Position numbers and translations under genes: made by a program. From Dreissena polymorpha (taxonomy: Eukaryota > Mollusca > Bivalvia > Myida > Dreissenidae): a stretch of 64,000 nucleotides of DNA. The stretch lies in NCBI RefSeq assembly GCF_020536995.1, contig NC_068364.1:43631676-43695675 (forward strand). The letters run 5' to 3'. The notes under the pieces are model-generated. The model was not told the origin of the DNA and did not search any database. It saw only the letters and a list, made by a program, of their open reading frames with translations. This document shows, piece by piece, positions 1 to 13,723 of the stretch; within the stretch, counting starts at the first letter, position 1; each line of letters opens with the position of its first letter.

Positions 1-3000
1 TAACAGCTGAAGAGAGGCAATCGCTGCAAGATGTTTGATAAAACATGTCCTCATTTAAGCCTCATATACTAAATGACTACTTGTGCTGTGTAATTTGGGT
101 ATTTGTTTCGTCTGAGATCCAAAATGAACAGTTTATTGCTTCAACAAAGCTACAACAATTATTTTCAAAGAAAGACAAACAATAATATGCAATAATTCAC
201 ATAGGTATTCTATGGAAATGGAATGCTGAGAATTAAATCGTATAAAATTTAGTTTCTTTCGAAATGATAATTTAGTATGATAGAATTTTATATCAATACG
301 TTTGTGTTTTTTTCGTATTTTTTAACATTGCTCAAACAATCATTGTACTGTTTATGTGTTGAAATCTTTTGAATATATGGACTGTTATTCATTTCGTTTG
401 CAATGTGTGCATTTATAAGCTTTCACACTGTTATTATCCGCACATTAAATTGTTGTCAACAAACAAATCTCTCGATGGATGACTAACTAATTATCAATTG
501 TACATTGTAGAGTTCGATTTTGTTTATGTATGTTTGTATGTAGCTATGATTGAGTATCAATGGTTAATATGTCAGTATAAGACGTTAGTTCAGAAATTCA
601 ACAGGATAGCATCAGTTAATACATTAATATCCATACATACACCGTGCCTTTTTTCATCATAACGTCAAAGAAAGGTGTGTCGGTATTGTTGTCACAAAGT
701 ATAGTTTTATGTTAGACAATCTACCGAGTTCTTATAAAACATTCTTATGTCAAATAGCAACATATATGTGTCGTGGTTACACAACCATATACCGCAATAT
801 TGAAATTTTGGTATATAAAGAGGGTCAATTTGTGTATACGGCTGTTCAGCTAAATTCTAAGATAAGCTTTTTTATAACGTTTAGATATATAGCTATACTC
901 ATGAATTTAATTTTATTGTAACGAACTTTGAACTTGTGTTTTGCATTATCTAGTTGCGTCATCACTCCGAACTACGCATAAGTTTATTGAAAAAAACGTA
1001 CTACGCTATATGTCTTGACTATACTAAACTGACAGGCAATACCAAATTTATATGAACATATCGATTGTAAGTTTTTTGCTGAAATCCCGTGTTGCATAAA
1101 TGATAAATACAATAATCGTAATGTACACCTTTAGCGAACGCAATATATTATTTGAATGAGATAACTTTACGCTATTGTATAGATCTAACTTTTTATCAAA
1201 ACAGACACAAGTTAAAAAAAACAGAATAAATGTTCAGAACAAAACAGAACATCGACGAAATATGATGATTATAAGATGACAAACTATTTTCCGCTAGTAC
1301 TTTGGAAAATTTAATCGTTTTCAAGACATGGAATATTTTTTTAAATAAACGCTTTTGGACATTTAAGTAATCAAACGTGTTTGTTGTACCATAGAACAAC
1401 AGTAAATGTATTTCAATTAACATTATTCGTTCATATTGATTTATGATTGAGAAAATAAAATGTTGTCATAACAACCTTAGGTAAGGCTTACCTCTAAGCC
1501 AGGTAAAGACCATGTTTATCTCAACTGTTAAAATATGCATAACGTCCCAGTTGTTGAATGTGTTATTTTTTATAGTTTTGCGCGTCGAAGTATAACCCTG
1601 TGGCCAACGTGACTAATAAGCTATTTATATCATGATATGTTTTGAAACTACATCTTGCTATCATTATAAAGGAAGAGTTGCACTTAGAGATGGCTGCCGT
1701 TAAGTGGACAAAAAGTTAAAGAGAAGAAACTGCACACACAAGATTTAAGAATCACTTATTTCCTAAAAGATCAAGCAGATTCGGCACAAGTTGGATAAAA
1801 AATTTGCCTTTAAAGGAGGCGAATTAGCGGACAGGGAGGTCGAGTAAAGCAGCCCTTTCAGGTATTATTGTCCATTCGCATCTCTGCATTACGTTGTCTA
1901 GATAATATGTTATCATTAAAACGATGATACGGTACAAAATTACGAGATGTTAGAAGATTTGGACAAGATTATAAAAGTTCATCATAATTAGAATTTTACA
2001 AACGTTTGTGCGCATTAATACACATTTGAATGTAACTGAAGGTTAATATTTCCATAAGCATTTATGTTTACATATTGTGATGAATATTCCAGAATTTTTA
2101 CCAAAAAAAAAACATAATGAGGCCAATTTAAGCGCTTTGTATTTTTCAATTTGAAACCTTACATTTACAAATGTGTAAATTTAATTACAATATATTTTGT
2201 GTGCTCAAGAAAAGAAGAAGGCTTAGACGAAGAAGAAACAAGACGGGAGGACGAGGAGAAGAAGAAGACGACGAAGAAGAAAACGGGAAAGGCGACAGAT
2301 AAGCAAAAGTGCTGTGAACGCGTTCGCTTTTTTCAGCAGTCATCGACTTTGTCGCTCCCAGTGAAGTGATATTGTACAAATAGTTGTGGAGTAAACGTTA
2401 TGATATGTTCTAACATTGAAGTTGTTGATGATATTTGTTGCCGATATTTCACTTTAATTCTAATATGCATTATTTCTACTAGCAGAGTGTACACTTAAAT
2501 ATGCAGTTGTTAATTTTGATTAGGTGTTGTTGTCTGTATTGTTGTTTCACTTTATGAGCAGATGGTTAAATAAAGAAAAGTTTATATAGCGAGGCATAGA
2601 GAACGTTTGTGTGCCGACCTCTTCAGATATATTTTGTACCTGTTATTTAATTTATCGCATCATATTCTTATTTTAACAGCTGTAATCATGGAATACAGAT
2701 CAGATAAGAAGACGTGTTTAAGTAAACGACAGTAACTTAGCTTGATAAATTGAAATACCTATGACGCTTATTGAATATTTTCTAATATAATATCCTAGAA
2801 GTCACGTTGCTAATCATCATGACCTTTTCGTATTTTATAAAGAGCATTCGATCAAGAATTAATTTTTCAGTTTATTCCAAAATCGATTTGAATTGTGGGA
2901 TAAAATCCTTTTACGTTAATTTAAGTATCGTGGGCATATTTGACGGACCATGATAAGCTATTCGCTTTCTTTTATTTAACCATGAATGAAAACGGGACTT

Positions 3001-4756
3001 GTAATCATGTAACTATACTTACGTGCAGTTTTTTAAATAACTGTAAATGTGCTTTAATAATTACCGATATGCTGATGTGAAGATGCTTAATAAACTAAAC
3101 ATTTTATGATGCTTAATAACTTGACATTACTAATTTTATCTATTTAAATTACATGTTCTTGTGTTTAATGAAATGTATTATATATAATCATTATAAATTA
3201 AAAGAAAAAAAAATATTTACATTCATTTTGTTTCCGTTGAGTGAATCAATTATGGTGAATTACCCCCCTGTTATTTTCATATTATTTCTAACTCCCTATT
3301 TAATGTTTTGCTGTTGATCGCCTCCAAATTACAATTAACATTAAATAATTTTCTATGATTATATATATTATGTATGACCAATTATTCAAACGTTTAGTTT
3401 TAGGATTGTATCTTTATATTAGTGTATATCTCGTATTTCAACTTCATGTATTGAGATAGACGTTGGCCTGTCAATCTGTTGGATTGATTCTAATGATCTT
3501 GCAGATGTTAACCATACGATACACATCAATTCGTGGGTTTTAATCCTGACGCAACGATTTCGAATTTTCTTGAATGTGTCACTTAGTAAAGAATCAACAA
3601 TTGTTCTTGTAATTGCAGTGATAAAAGGACTTAAATATTTGAACCTTGCATATGAACATTGGACCCTGGAACAGTAACGGCGCTTTGACTTTTCCAAATC
3701 CTGATTGGTGTAGAAGTAGCGCGTTCGATTTTACCATTTAAGGCGAAGAGTTCAAAATTCGGGGAACGCAAAATTTTTGTTCAAATATTTGCCATTTAGG
3801 TTATTAGAATTTAGAATTATTTTTCACGTTTTTCACGTTTATTTTGCTTGTAAAATACATTAAATTATCTTTTATTTATAACTATATTTGTAAAAATAAG
3901 TATCTTTGTGATGTATATTTCATAAATACCAAGTTTGACTCGGAACTCAAGCATATATTGATTCTTCCAATTTAAAAAAGTTATCTCAGATTTAAGTCGA
4001 AGAATTGTGCAGTGAAATACGGGCCCTGGTCTCTGCAAAGATAAACTCTTTAGGTATAAAGTGGGCTTTGAATCCAAGTTCAGATGCATTCAACTATAAA
4101 GTAGAAAAGTAATAATTAAACCGAATGATATTTTCTTGTATTTGATTTTAAAATGTTAAGCTATAATATTACTTTATGTTAACACTAAACTGTAACTGAG
4201 ATGTTTAGAGCACCATATTGCCGATTTAAAATCCACATGCTCAGGATGGACTGCTCCGATAAATTGACCGAGTTTAATTGAGTGTTAGTGCTTTTGTTAC
4301 GTGTTTTGTTGTCAATGGCTTTTGTACTTTAGCAGACACTTTGGCAATATGTCATTAGCATAAATCACAGATGCATGTCTATTTGACCGAAAACAATGGT
4401 ATTTTGATCAGAATGCAGCGTTTACGTAAAAATACACCACTTTAACGTATTCTAAATAGTGATAGTTTAAGTCATCTCAACGTTTAACCTAATACCATCA
4501 TAAAATTGAATTGCAACTTGATAGTAAATACTCACTACCATATGACATATCGAAAGCCTCGTTATATTTCCATTATTTCATTGTAAATGGTTAACACTCA
4601 AAAACTGTATAGGTTCGAGTATACGGAAGTAAGAGGAGCAACGGCGTATATATTTTTCATTAAAGAATATTGTCAATGTTATCACCAGCAGTTTACACAC
4701 AAAATCGGTGAATGCGTGTAAACAGGTGTTTCACAAGCAAATGAAATCAATTGCAT
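1..4756. other. Intergenic DNA, no gene recognised
   Basis: This AT-rich stretch has only short open frames with no recognisable domain. The one local feature is a purine-rich GAA/GAC simple-sequence patch at about 2205-2300, which gives a spurious acidic/lysine-rich reading frame. The stretch lies downstream of the minus-strand Ly6 gene and may include its 3' UTR near 4700. Confidence 0.5.
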
Positions 4757-5538
4757 TTAGAAAACATGGTTCGCAAACACCAGAAGTGGGAGAAGGACGG
4801 TCGCCATGGTAACGTAGACTGATGAGCCTCCGTTGCATCCATCGGTGCTGCAGAGACACTCGGTCATTTCCAAGCCATACAATTCAATTTTTCGGCATCC
4901 GTTTGAACCAGCATTGGAAGTTAAACAACTTCGTGTCACGCCTATAAGAATAGACAAAAACATGAATAAATAGAATAAATACTCAAACGGGATATCACAC
5001 CTCATTAAAATTAACAATAAGTCATTATCGTCCTTAAGCGCTCACCTTAATTCTTTGAAACCAATTGTTGAATATTTTACTGATAGAAAGTACACACTTT
5101 TAAGAGAACAATAGGGTAGACCCAAAAAAGGACATCATTTGTCCATGTGGCACGAATGCTCCTCAGAAGATTCCACTTTTGTCTCAAAACCTCCGTTTAA
5201 TTAATACGCAATCTGTTTATGTCAGAATTTGACTCCGACCCTGAGTTTGACCTTGCCTTTTGAGCAGATGATACACGTAATACTTAATCTCCTCATGGTT
5301 TTCACTAATGGTAAGTTGTTTCACAATAAAATTATGATTGCGTTGCAACAGCTTGGAGAAGATTTGTTATAGCCAAATGTGACCTTTGACCTTTAAGAGT
5401 AACCCCGACCTCTGAAATATAGAGATACAGGTTGTTGTTTTTTATCTTCCGAAAAAGCTTTTTAATTGCCAAATTAACATTTGAAGTACGACTTTGACTT
5501 GTCAGGTGAGGAGACAAGTGCAACAAGGGACACATCGA

Positions 5539-5608
<70 letters not shown>

Positions 5609-8600
5609 GCCTCCCTCCCCCTTCGATGAAGAGGGGTATATTGTTTTGCTTGATGTCGGTCAGTCGGTCGGTCTGACAGTATACCAGTTCGTTTTTGATC
5701 AATATATATATATATATATATAATTATATATTTATTTATTTATTTATTTATTAATGTATTTATTTATGCCCCCCACTCTTCAATGAAGAGGGGTATATTG
5801 TTTTGCTGGATGTCGTTCGGTCGTTCTGTCGGTCTGTCTGTCGGTAGACCAGATCGTTTCTGAATAATAACTCGTTAACGAAATGACTGATTGGACAGAT
5901 ACTTCACATGTGCATTGGCACTGAACAGTAGATGACCCCTATTGAAAAAATGGTCACTAGGTCAAAGGTAAAGGTAACTGTCACAATAAGTTCTAAAATC
6001 GTTTCCAATCAATAACTAGTCAACAAATTCACCGATTGGCTTAATACATCGCATTTACATCGGCCTTAGACATTAGATGACACCTCTTGAAATTGCGGTC
6101 ACTAGTTCAAAGGTCAAGGTCACTGTGACATTAAGTGTTAAATTGGTTTCCATTCGATATGTCATCATCGGATTGAGTTACGGGTGTCAAGACATTGTTT
6201 TGGGGTCGGGGGTGCTCGTTCTCCGACCGCGGAGCTGTTGTTGTTGTGTTAGGTTTGTGTTTGCTTTGTATAAGTGATGCAATTGTTGATATTGCTGCTG
6301 CATAGGACGTTGTACTTGCAATGAAATTCTCTTACCATTCACACCATGAAAGTTTCCTTTTGTCTTTTTGCACTGAGTACAGTTATCAAGGAGTATTTGG
6401 CCACTCTTGTCAAAATGATCATTACACGTGGCACCGCTGCATTCAAAACACTGAATGGCCGCAGGCCCGTAGTCAGGGTCTTGAGAAGGGGGTGCGAATT
6501 TTTTGCCGGGGAAGCGGATGTGCGGGAGGGGAAGTCTCCCTCCTGCAATAGGGCGCTTTGTAGGTCCTCCCTCTAGAAAATTTCGATAATGAAACATCAT
6601 TTTATACGGTGTTTAACCCGACACTGGTATGCGCGCACACACATATGCAACAACAAATTTATAGAATGTTAAATTAACAATAAGAACGGTATAAAATATC
6701 ATTATGTATTGGAATTTTGGAATCTAAGATAAAATTGGCGTGTTTTACCATTCCAACATTCTACCATTCATAAATCGAGCAAATCCAATGGAAATGGTTG
6801 CCTTATTTTACAAAACAATTGTTTGTCAGCTACTGTGGATAGTACCAGAGGCATAGCTTTGCTCTAAACGTGCTTATAGTGTATTGTACAACAAACACTG
6901 ATTAACAAAACTGGACCTTCTCTAATCTGCATCAATACTAAAAATAGATCAAAATGGTACATCTGGTTAATTTAAAAAAAAAAAAAACTATTTTTAACAA
7001 ATTAGTTATCTTTTTTCTAAACGTATTTCAGAAACATATAACACTTAATGCTTCAGTAAGACCCTATAACCACAAACTACTGGTCCTATGGTCTCAAAAT
7101 CCTTAACAATGTATACCAGGACGTTGAAGAAAAAAGATGTACTTATTTGCCCATTATATGCTCAAGATCCGTCACAGTTGATGAACATTTAACGTTGACG
7201 CCCACCTGATCATATATTTTAATACATTATAACAACTGTTTAAGGGTAGAACATGCCCAGTGCCAATTTTGACATTAAGTGTTGGTATTCTACAAAAAAG
7301 CTACATTGCTTAGTAGAAATGATTTGTTTTCTTGTCATTCAAAAAAAAGTTATCCTGTCTTGACCATAGCTGATATTTTTGTTGCTGGAAACCCCTTTAG
7401 GGGATCCGAAAATGGTTGCACGGTGATATAACAAAACTACAACGCATTTTGTCGGAAATGCTGTGCACCATGTGTAATTGTTATAAATCGTGGTAAAATC
7501 AAAGTTATTAACCAGTGACTCATTAGTCTTCGGCAATAGTCATAGGGTGTCCTTTGATTTCAGTTATTTTCGGAAGCTGACATAACATTCCGTTAAAAAT
7601 CATCTTAAATGTATTTTCATTTTCATAGGATTATTTATTCAAGTAAATCAAATTGTTTATAGGTAATTGTCGAAAAAGGTTATTGGACTGGGATTTCAAC
7701 CCACAATAAGTGGGCTTCATCATTTTGTTATGATATCTGTTAAAGTTATAGCTTTTCTACAGACATAAATAACGATGACAAAAGTTTCAAAACAATCATT
7801 CACTATCAAATATCCTTAAATAAGTATCGATTTTATACGGATTAGGGTGCCAGGTTAATAATTTTTCATTATACAGAAAACAAATATCCATTTATAACAA
7901 AGATTCAAATTCCATTTCGCGCGGACCGGCTTCTTAGATCTTCTCAAATTTTGCTGTCAAAACTGCTGTTGATTTCAACAATTCTACGGTTAAAAATTGT
8001 AAATAAAAATCATGCGCTATCAAGGAAATGACTTAATCGAGATATGAATTATATGGTGACCTGTCGGTTGCATATTGAATACATTATTTTAACGCTTAAA
8101 TACGAAGACTCACTGGGTTCCTGGAAAAATGAATAACCGTTTTTGCGTCAAATAAAGTTGTGTGCAACTTATAGTAGAATATTTTTTTACTTGTCAAAAA
8201 AGATTGGGTGCGAACGCACCCCCCCCCCCCCCTGGCTACGGGTATGTGGCCACGCAATACCCTGAAAAGACGTTATTTTATTATAAAAGTATAGTATAAA
8301 ACCTACAACATTATATGGTGCATTATATATATTCGGTTAAAGTAGATAAATTTTGTACCAATGTCTTTTTTGGTTAATTAATGTTTGTATCCACGGTAAC
8401 GAGATCTAAAAAGATCAGGCTATAATTTGTCCAAAAAAACTTAAAGCCACTTATATGTAAATAGGATATTTAGGATTGCGAAAATTACATAATGACATTA
8501 AACTTGTTTATACTCGCTTGAAACATGTGAAATATTTATTTTAGAGCATTTGTATCGGCTACTTTTTGTGTAACCAACCAATCGCGTAATTTTATTGTTC

Positions 8601-11476
8601 TCAAGTGAATCAAGCAATATCAACAAAATCCCTGTTTAATCATGACATTTACCTAAATATTGATTTTACTTGTTTATGTAAGGGGTACTACGTAAGTTTT
8701 GTTTTGTCCCAAATTATATATATTTCATCAAACTTGTCTGAATAAAACAAATTTAGGGTCAGATGTTTTGTTTTGTGTGTGTGGCTTTATTTGCAATTAC
8801 GCCGCCAGCGCATCTGCATTCTAATTACTTAATTTTTACTTGAGTCAACAGTGAATATAATCACTGATATAACTTGTAACTTGAATTGTTCAGTAATTAA
8901 TAAGCTTTAGGACACTAGTTTACATTGATATAAATACAAATGTAATGCATCATATTATACATGTAAAAATATTATAAAATCGTGTTTGCCGAAAAAAAAT
9001 CTAAAAATGTCAGACATAAATTTTAGATTTAAACAAGTTTAAAAAAAAAATTTTTAGCCGATTGTCTAAAATGTAGTTCTTTGTATGTTCTTAGTATTAT
9101 GCATAATGTTTTTGACGATATAATAACATGTTACAATAAGGAACCAAAACTAAACCATTAACCCATTTATGCCTAGCGTCTAGAAAAAAGGCCTTGGCAA
9201 ACAGCGTAGACCCTGATGAGACACCGTATGATGCGGCGTCTCATCAGGGTCTGCGCTGTTTGCTTAAAAGAATTTATGTAAGAAATATTCTTAATATACA
9301 AATAAATATACTAGACATCCCTATTTTTTTAATAAATTGATCCAATTTAGAAGAATGGAAGAGTCCACTAGGCATAAATGGGTTAAAATAAAACAACGAA
9401 TTACTACTACAATCCCGAAATTCCTACAAATAACGTGTCATTATAAGTGTATTTGTGTTAAAGTTCGACATCCAATATTGCTCTATCTTGTTTTGTATTT
9501 CCGCGTCATGATTTCAGAGGAAAAGTTGAAAATAAACATTATACGACATATATTGATATGAATCCCCTTTCGTTCGAAATAAATTCGCAGAGACGAAATA
9601 ATTCGAGACTATACCTAAAACAATTTGTTACACAACAATAAATCCGCATGATAGCATATCACCGGTGATATGACATAAATATCCTCGATATATAAAGCTG
9701 ATGCAACACACATTAAAGCATGTGATACAAAATATCTGACACTCGTTATTATTTCATACTCTGAATTAAACTCGTCGAGCAAATCGGCTGTGCATGTCAT
9801 AACTGGATAAAATAGGTAAAAGTCATGAGTAAAACATTTTGAGAAAGAAACATATTTATAGACAATATTTTTTCTGAGAAAAAGTGACTTTTTTTTAACT
9901 TTCAAACCTGTTATTTACGTAAGTTGTTGTCGTTAAAGTCACACAACTTATTTGCCATATCAAATTAAGTATAAATAAGAAACATATTTCATCTATGCCA
10001 ATAATAATACATCTGGTAGTAACAATGTAGATATCTTTTTTTGCGCTTTAAAACTTAAAAATAATCGCGTTTCTCGAAATGGACGTTTACGTCTAAAATT
10101 CCTAATTTCGATTTTAAAAGCGGTACCGTTTGAAAAATAATAAATTACTAGCTAACAAGGCTATAGATTTAATGATAATTTTGCACACTTTCAAATTGCA
10201 TCTATATGTATTGATTAACCTGTATTTCATTTCAAAGTCATATGCAACGTGTATGACTTTAACTGTTCAATAATTGATGTATTTCAAAATTGTAATGTGG
10301 CAGAAAATTTCTTATGTACTTGAATTCCATACAATGACTTGCTCGGCTTATGACAATTCAAACTAGAATCAAGAATAGCATGGACTTCGCCACACTAGTT
10401 GATAGAAGCCATAGAGTAAAAACAATGTTACTTGGAGAGCTGTCTCAATATTGTATTTCAATTCCACAAAATAACATACATGCATGTGCATTTTAACATC
10501 TACAATACCTTTAACTAGTAATAAAAAATGTCTGTTTTACATTCGACGATATTCAACTTTATTTAAAGACTCATTTTATATTATACTAAAGAGTTACTGT
10601 CCTATGAATCGTTTCTTTTATCGGAAAATCGAATTTCTGATGCAATTAGTTTTAATATGACTTGATCTTATGTTAGTATAAGAAAATTAAAAGACGACTT
10701 AAAATGGTAAACATAAACACGGAGAATATGCAATAAAGTTTAAAATGATAAATCCAAGATTGGTAATCAAAAAATGACGTGATGTTCTGATTAATTCATC
10801 ACTCGCTTCAATTTAACGTTTAACTAATATGAAAGCCATATTTATTTCAAGACAATACAATTTTGATGTTCCATATAAATAAACATACAAATTTGAGACA
10901 ATACCCCGAAAAATACAATAACCCGAAACAAATACAGCGTTTTGTTGCTTTAAATTTGTCAAGGGTTTAAGTGTGATTTTGACGCGGCCCAGCCAGTTGG
11001 TCCGATACCAGTTGAAATATTTGATAAAAATAGATGCAAATAGATACAATTGTACAAATAATTTTCATGGACATAACCTATGAGAAACCTCTTCAAAACA
11101 TGTCCCCCAAAAGCATCCGTCAATTAAACATATATGGAAGCAATGTTCACTCAAAATATTCGAAATATGAAAACATTAGAACATTTTATAAAGTATGCCA
11201 AAGAGACAAACAATGCAATGAAAATATTATATCGATCTTATTCATGACTTGTTTAACGTAAAGTAACTAACTACCACAATATTATGAACACAGGTCAGGA
11301 CAATCGTGGTAAATATTAGTTTTTATCATATAAATGTATACGTTTGAATTAACCGTTTTGTTCTAAAACATGCAGTAACTCCATATTGACTATTAACACA
11401 AAGAATATCATAGTTTTGGCTTACCTGCATGGAAACAAATCGCAAAAGCGAGCGTTAACAAAATGTTTGTCTTCAT
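4757..11476 (-). CDS. Ly6/three-finger GPI-anchored protein, exon 2 split by a transposon
   Basis: The product is a small secreted or surface protein of the Ly6/uPAR/quiver type. Exon 1 (11425-11476) encodes a signal peptide, MKTNILLTLAFAICFHA, and ends in a GTAAGC donor, phase 1. Exon 2 carries the opening cysteine cluster (IQCFEC, then further Cys). Its 3' part is 6336-6455, ending at a GTAAGA donor in phase 1; its 5' part is 8247-8261, after a TTTTCAG acceptor. Exon 3 (4757-4941) gives the ECLCSTDGCN motif typical of Ly6 ends and a hydrophobic tail that looks like a GPI signal. A hAT-like element lies between the two parts of exon 2. Without the element the three exons are in frame for 123 residues. 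An acceptor inside the element (exon start 6542) would also keep the frame, giving about 147 residues. Ligand and function are unknown. Family assignment is from the cysteine pattern; the exact transcript is inferred. Confidence 0.75.
5542..5604. repeat. (TA)n microsatellite
   Basis: A run of about 30 TA dinucleotides. A second short TA tract lies at 5701-5722 and is followed by a TTTA-rich patch to about 5767. The tracts flank two starts of the tandem-core repeat described next, as is usual for microsatellites at the edges of such elements. Confidence 0.95.
5605..6190 (+). repeat. Bivalve tandem-core repeat (pearl/HINE-like)
   Basis: Two starts of the same unit are visible (about 5605-5700 and 5765 onward), each with a GAAGAGGGGTATATTG motif followed by a GTCGGTC-rich stretch. 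The core then has two diverged repeats of about 150 bp, each with a GGTCAAAGGT-type motif (near 5960 and 6112). The same family occurs in the opposite direction at 18776-19245. It lies in the last intron of the Ly6 gene. No coding capacity is seen. Confidence 0.6.
6336..6542 (-). other. Candidate exonised form of Ly6 exon 2
   Basis: Inside the transposon, the minus strand has an acceptor ending TTGCAG at 6543-6548. An exon starting at 6542 runs open through the element end into the authentic Ly6 exon and stops at the GTAAGA donor (exon end 6336). Its 207 nt begin and end in phase 1, matching exon 1 and exon 3. It would insert about 28 transposon-derived residues between the signal peptide and the Ly6 cysteines. 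The pyrimidine tract is weak. Use of this acceptor is inferred from sequence only. Confidence 0.45.
6462..8246. mobile_element. hAT-like non-autonomous DNA transposon inside the Ly6 exon
   Basis: The ends are inverted: the left end begins CAGGCCCGTAGTCAGG and the right end, read backwards, begins CATACCCGTAGCCAGG. Each is followed by a G-run and GGGTGCG. Flanks are TGGCCG and TGGCCA, a 6-bp target duplication with one mismatch. The interior has no transposase-like frame. The right end contains a C-run at about 8219-8232. Removing the element and one flank copy restores a continuous Ly6 exon 2, which independently supports these boundaries. The superfamily call rests on the CAGG...CCGTAGCCAGG type of terminus. 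Confidence 0.75.
9158..9386 (+). mobile_element. TTAA-flanked miniature element, hairpin family 1
   Basis: The element is bounded by TTAA on both sides and has inverted termini CCCATTTATGCCTAG. An internal inverted repeat starts at GGCAAACAGCG and ends at CGCTGTTTGC and forms a long stem. It has no coding capacity. TTAA duplication suggests piggyBac-type mobilisation. It lies in intron 1 of the Ly6 gene. Further copies are at 43189, 52057, 52751, 54492 and 55017. Confidence 0.8.
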
Positions 11477-13723
11477 GGCGTATGCGTGGTTCTCAACAAG
11501 GCTGTCCAAAAGACAATGATTCGCGCATGACAAATTGTGCATTCTTTAAAAAAAATGCAACACGAGGAACTTATTGCAAATTACAAGATGTCACTTAAAG
11601 CTAATATCGCTTTATGTTTGTAACAATATATAAGTATTTTTACTTTCATAATTTAAACAAAAATGATCGTCGTGTATGGCCTTAAAATGCAGAGAAGCCT
11701 TACGAATTTAACCATTTATTTACTTGATTATTAAACTTATGTTTTACTTGTATTTGTTTTACTTTTTCTGGATGGACTTAGTTAAATACATCTGTCATTT
11801 TATCTTAAACTAATATCTTGGACATTCAGGTTCTTGAACGCCACAATACGACTCAGCAGGCTTGATACTTAAGCCAAGTTATTTAAAGATCCATACAAAA
11901 TGGACAAAATATGCTTGACACAAACAATAAATAGCGTTTCCAAAGTATGTTCTTATAACGAAAATAGGCAGCTTAAACGAGCAAATATGTTAAATGGGCT
12001 AAGTGTTTCGTCTGAATATTGTATCATACTAATGAAACGTGATTTCGAAGAAAAATAAATACGCAAACCCGGCTGCTAAAAACGCTAAATACGCACAATA
12101 GACTTTGTATTTCATCTTAGCATGCTACATATACTGCTATATAGGCTGCAAAATATGCATAATAAGCTGTGTATTTCAACCTGTTTATTTAACATGCTAC
12201 ATAGGCTAAATATGCTAAATTCGTTGCAAAGAGGGCTATTTATTTCATCTTATTAATTAAATATGCTGACTAGGCATAATATGCTAAAACTGTTTATTGA
12301 ATCCTTTTCAGTAAACATGTTGAACCTTATGTTGATATGTACCTAATGGTCTGCTAAAAAGGATACTTCGTCCTTTTTAGTTGACATGCTTATCCAGCTA
12401 AGTTGGCTAACTCAACACACGTCAAATCGACGACCATACATTAACACAGCCGGACAAATCATCGATCGTCGTTTCATCGGTGCTTATTGTCACCTTCGAT
12501 ACGTTATATTATTTCAATTATTTTGTTCAAAGAATGGATTTGTTTCAAATCAAATTATTATCAGACTACTGAATTTACTTAACACTTTTTTCGGCCACTC
12601 CACGCATATTTGTGGGTTTTTAAAATGCAACATGTGCATGCAAAAAGAAACAATTGCTTCTATCGAATGAGTACATCTTGCTTTCTGAATATGTTGTTCG
12701 AATTTTCTGGAATTTGCAACGTACAACAAAGGATTGTCGGAAAAGTACATGCATTTTCTGAAAATTCTCTTCCGTGTACGGGATTGTAGTTCGTATATAG
12801 GATAAAATAGAATACAATTGCAACAGTCAATCATGCAACATTTCACAATTCATCCGCTTCGAGTAAGTGCTATTCAAGGATCTATGCTTTGTTCAAATAT
12901 CACATCTGCTAATTTCGTACTTTGACACATACGCTTTGAGTTATATAATTTTCCTAGTTTGAACAAAGTGAATTAGAGGAAAAATAATTTCCCTTGAATA
13001 CGATAAGTCGCCGTTAGAGGGCGTTGTAGAAAGGTATATGCGGGTGAACGCACGAGGAATTGTCATTCAGCTTGGCGATACTGACCGGTTTTAAACATTA
13101 ATTTTCCTAAAGTTTAGGTAAAGGGCTGTGAATGACAAGTTTCTTTATGAATATATAGTTGATTACAGTGTTGCATATTTGTAAAGAACATCGAATGTAT
13201 ATAATTATGTCTTTTTGTATGATGTATAAACGCATTACGAATTGCATTGTGTCATCCGGTAGTAGGCAGGCTTATCCAATATAAAAGCTGTTTTTCTCAC
13301 ATGTTTTGTTTTCATTTGAGAGAAGACGTTCGGGTTAGAGGGAATTCACTTTCCTCGCTGTAATTATCTTTAATATCGAGGGTAAACTATTGCAGTTCGT
13401 GGAATGATTACTGTTTGTTGCTTAATTAAAATCTGAGCAATATTTTTACTGTTGGTCATTTCTACAATCGTTTTCAATTTAAGGATAGATATATCTAGCC
13501 GTGGTTGTTTTGACAATCAAAAAAGATTACGTTACTGTTTCTGCAATGTTGTCGTCGTTACTGTGTGACATTAAATTGACTTATATTTCGCTTAAACTAA
13601 TTGCTGTGTCTTAATTAAATATGATAATATTCTTAGTTTCTAAGGTCAATCTGTAGGCTACAATCAACCGGAAATTTTTTTCGTCTTCAACTTACCTTGT
13701 ATCACAAACTCTGCAGTTACCCA
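11477..13723. other. Intergenic DNA upstream of the Ly6 gene
   Basis: No gene is recognised. This stretch should contain the Ly6 promoter just above 11476, but no clear core element can be assigned. From about 12045 to 12300 there is a degenerate repetition of GCTAAATA/ATGCTACATA-like words, probably a decayed tandem repeat. Confidence 0.4.

Noticed and set aside
2151-2369. Acidic and lysine-rich small protein
   Set aside because: It coincides with a GAA/GAC purine-rich simple sequence.
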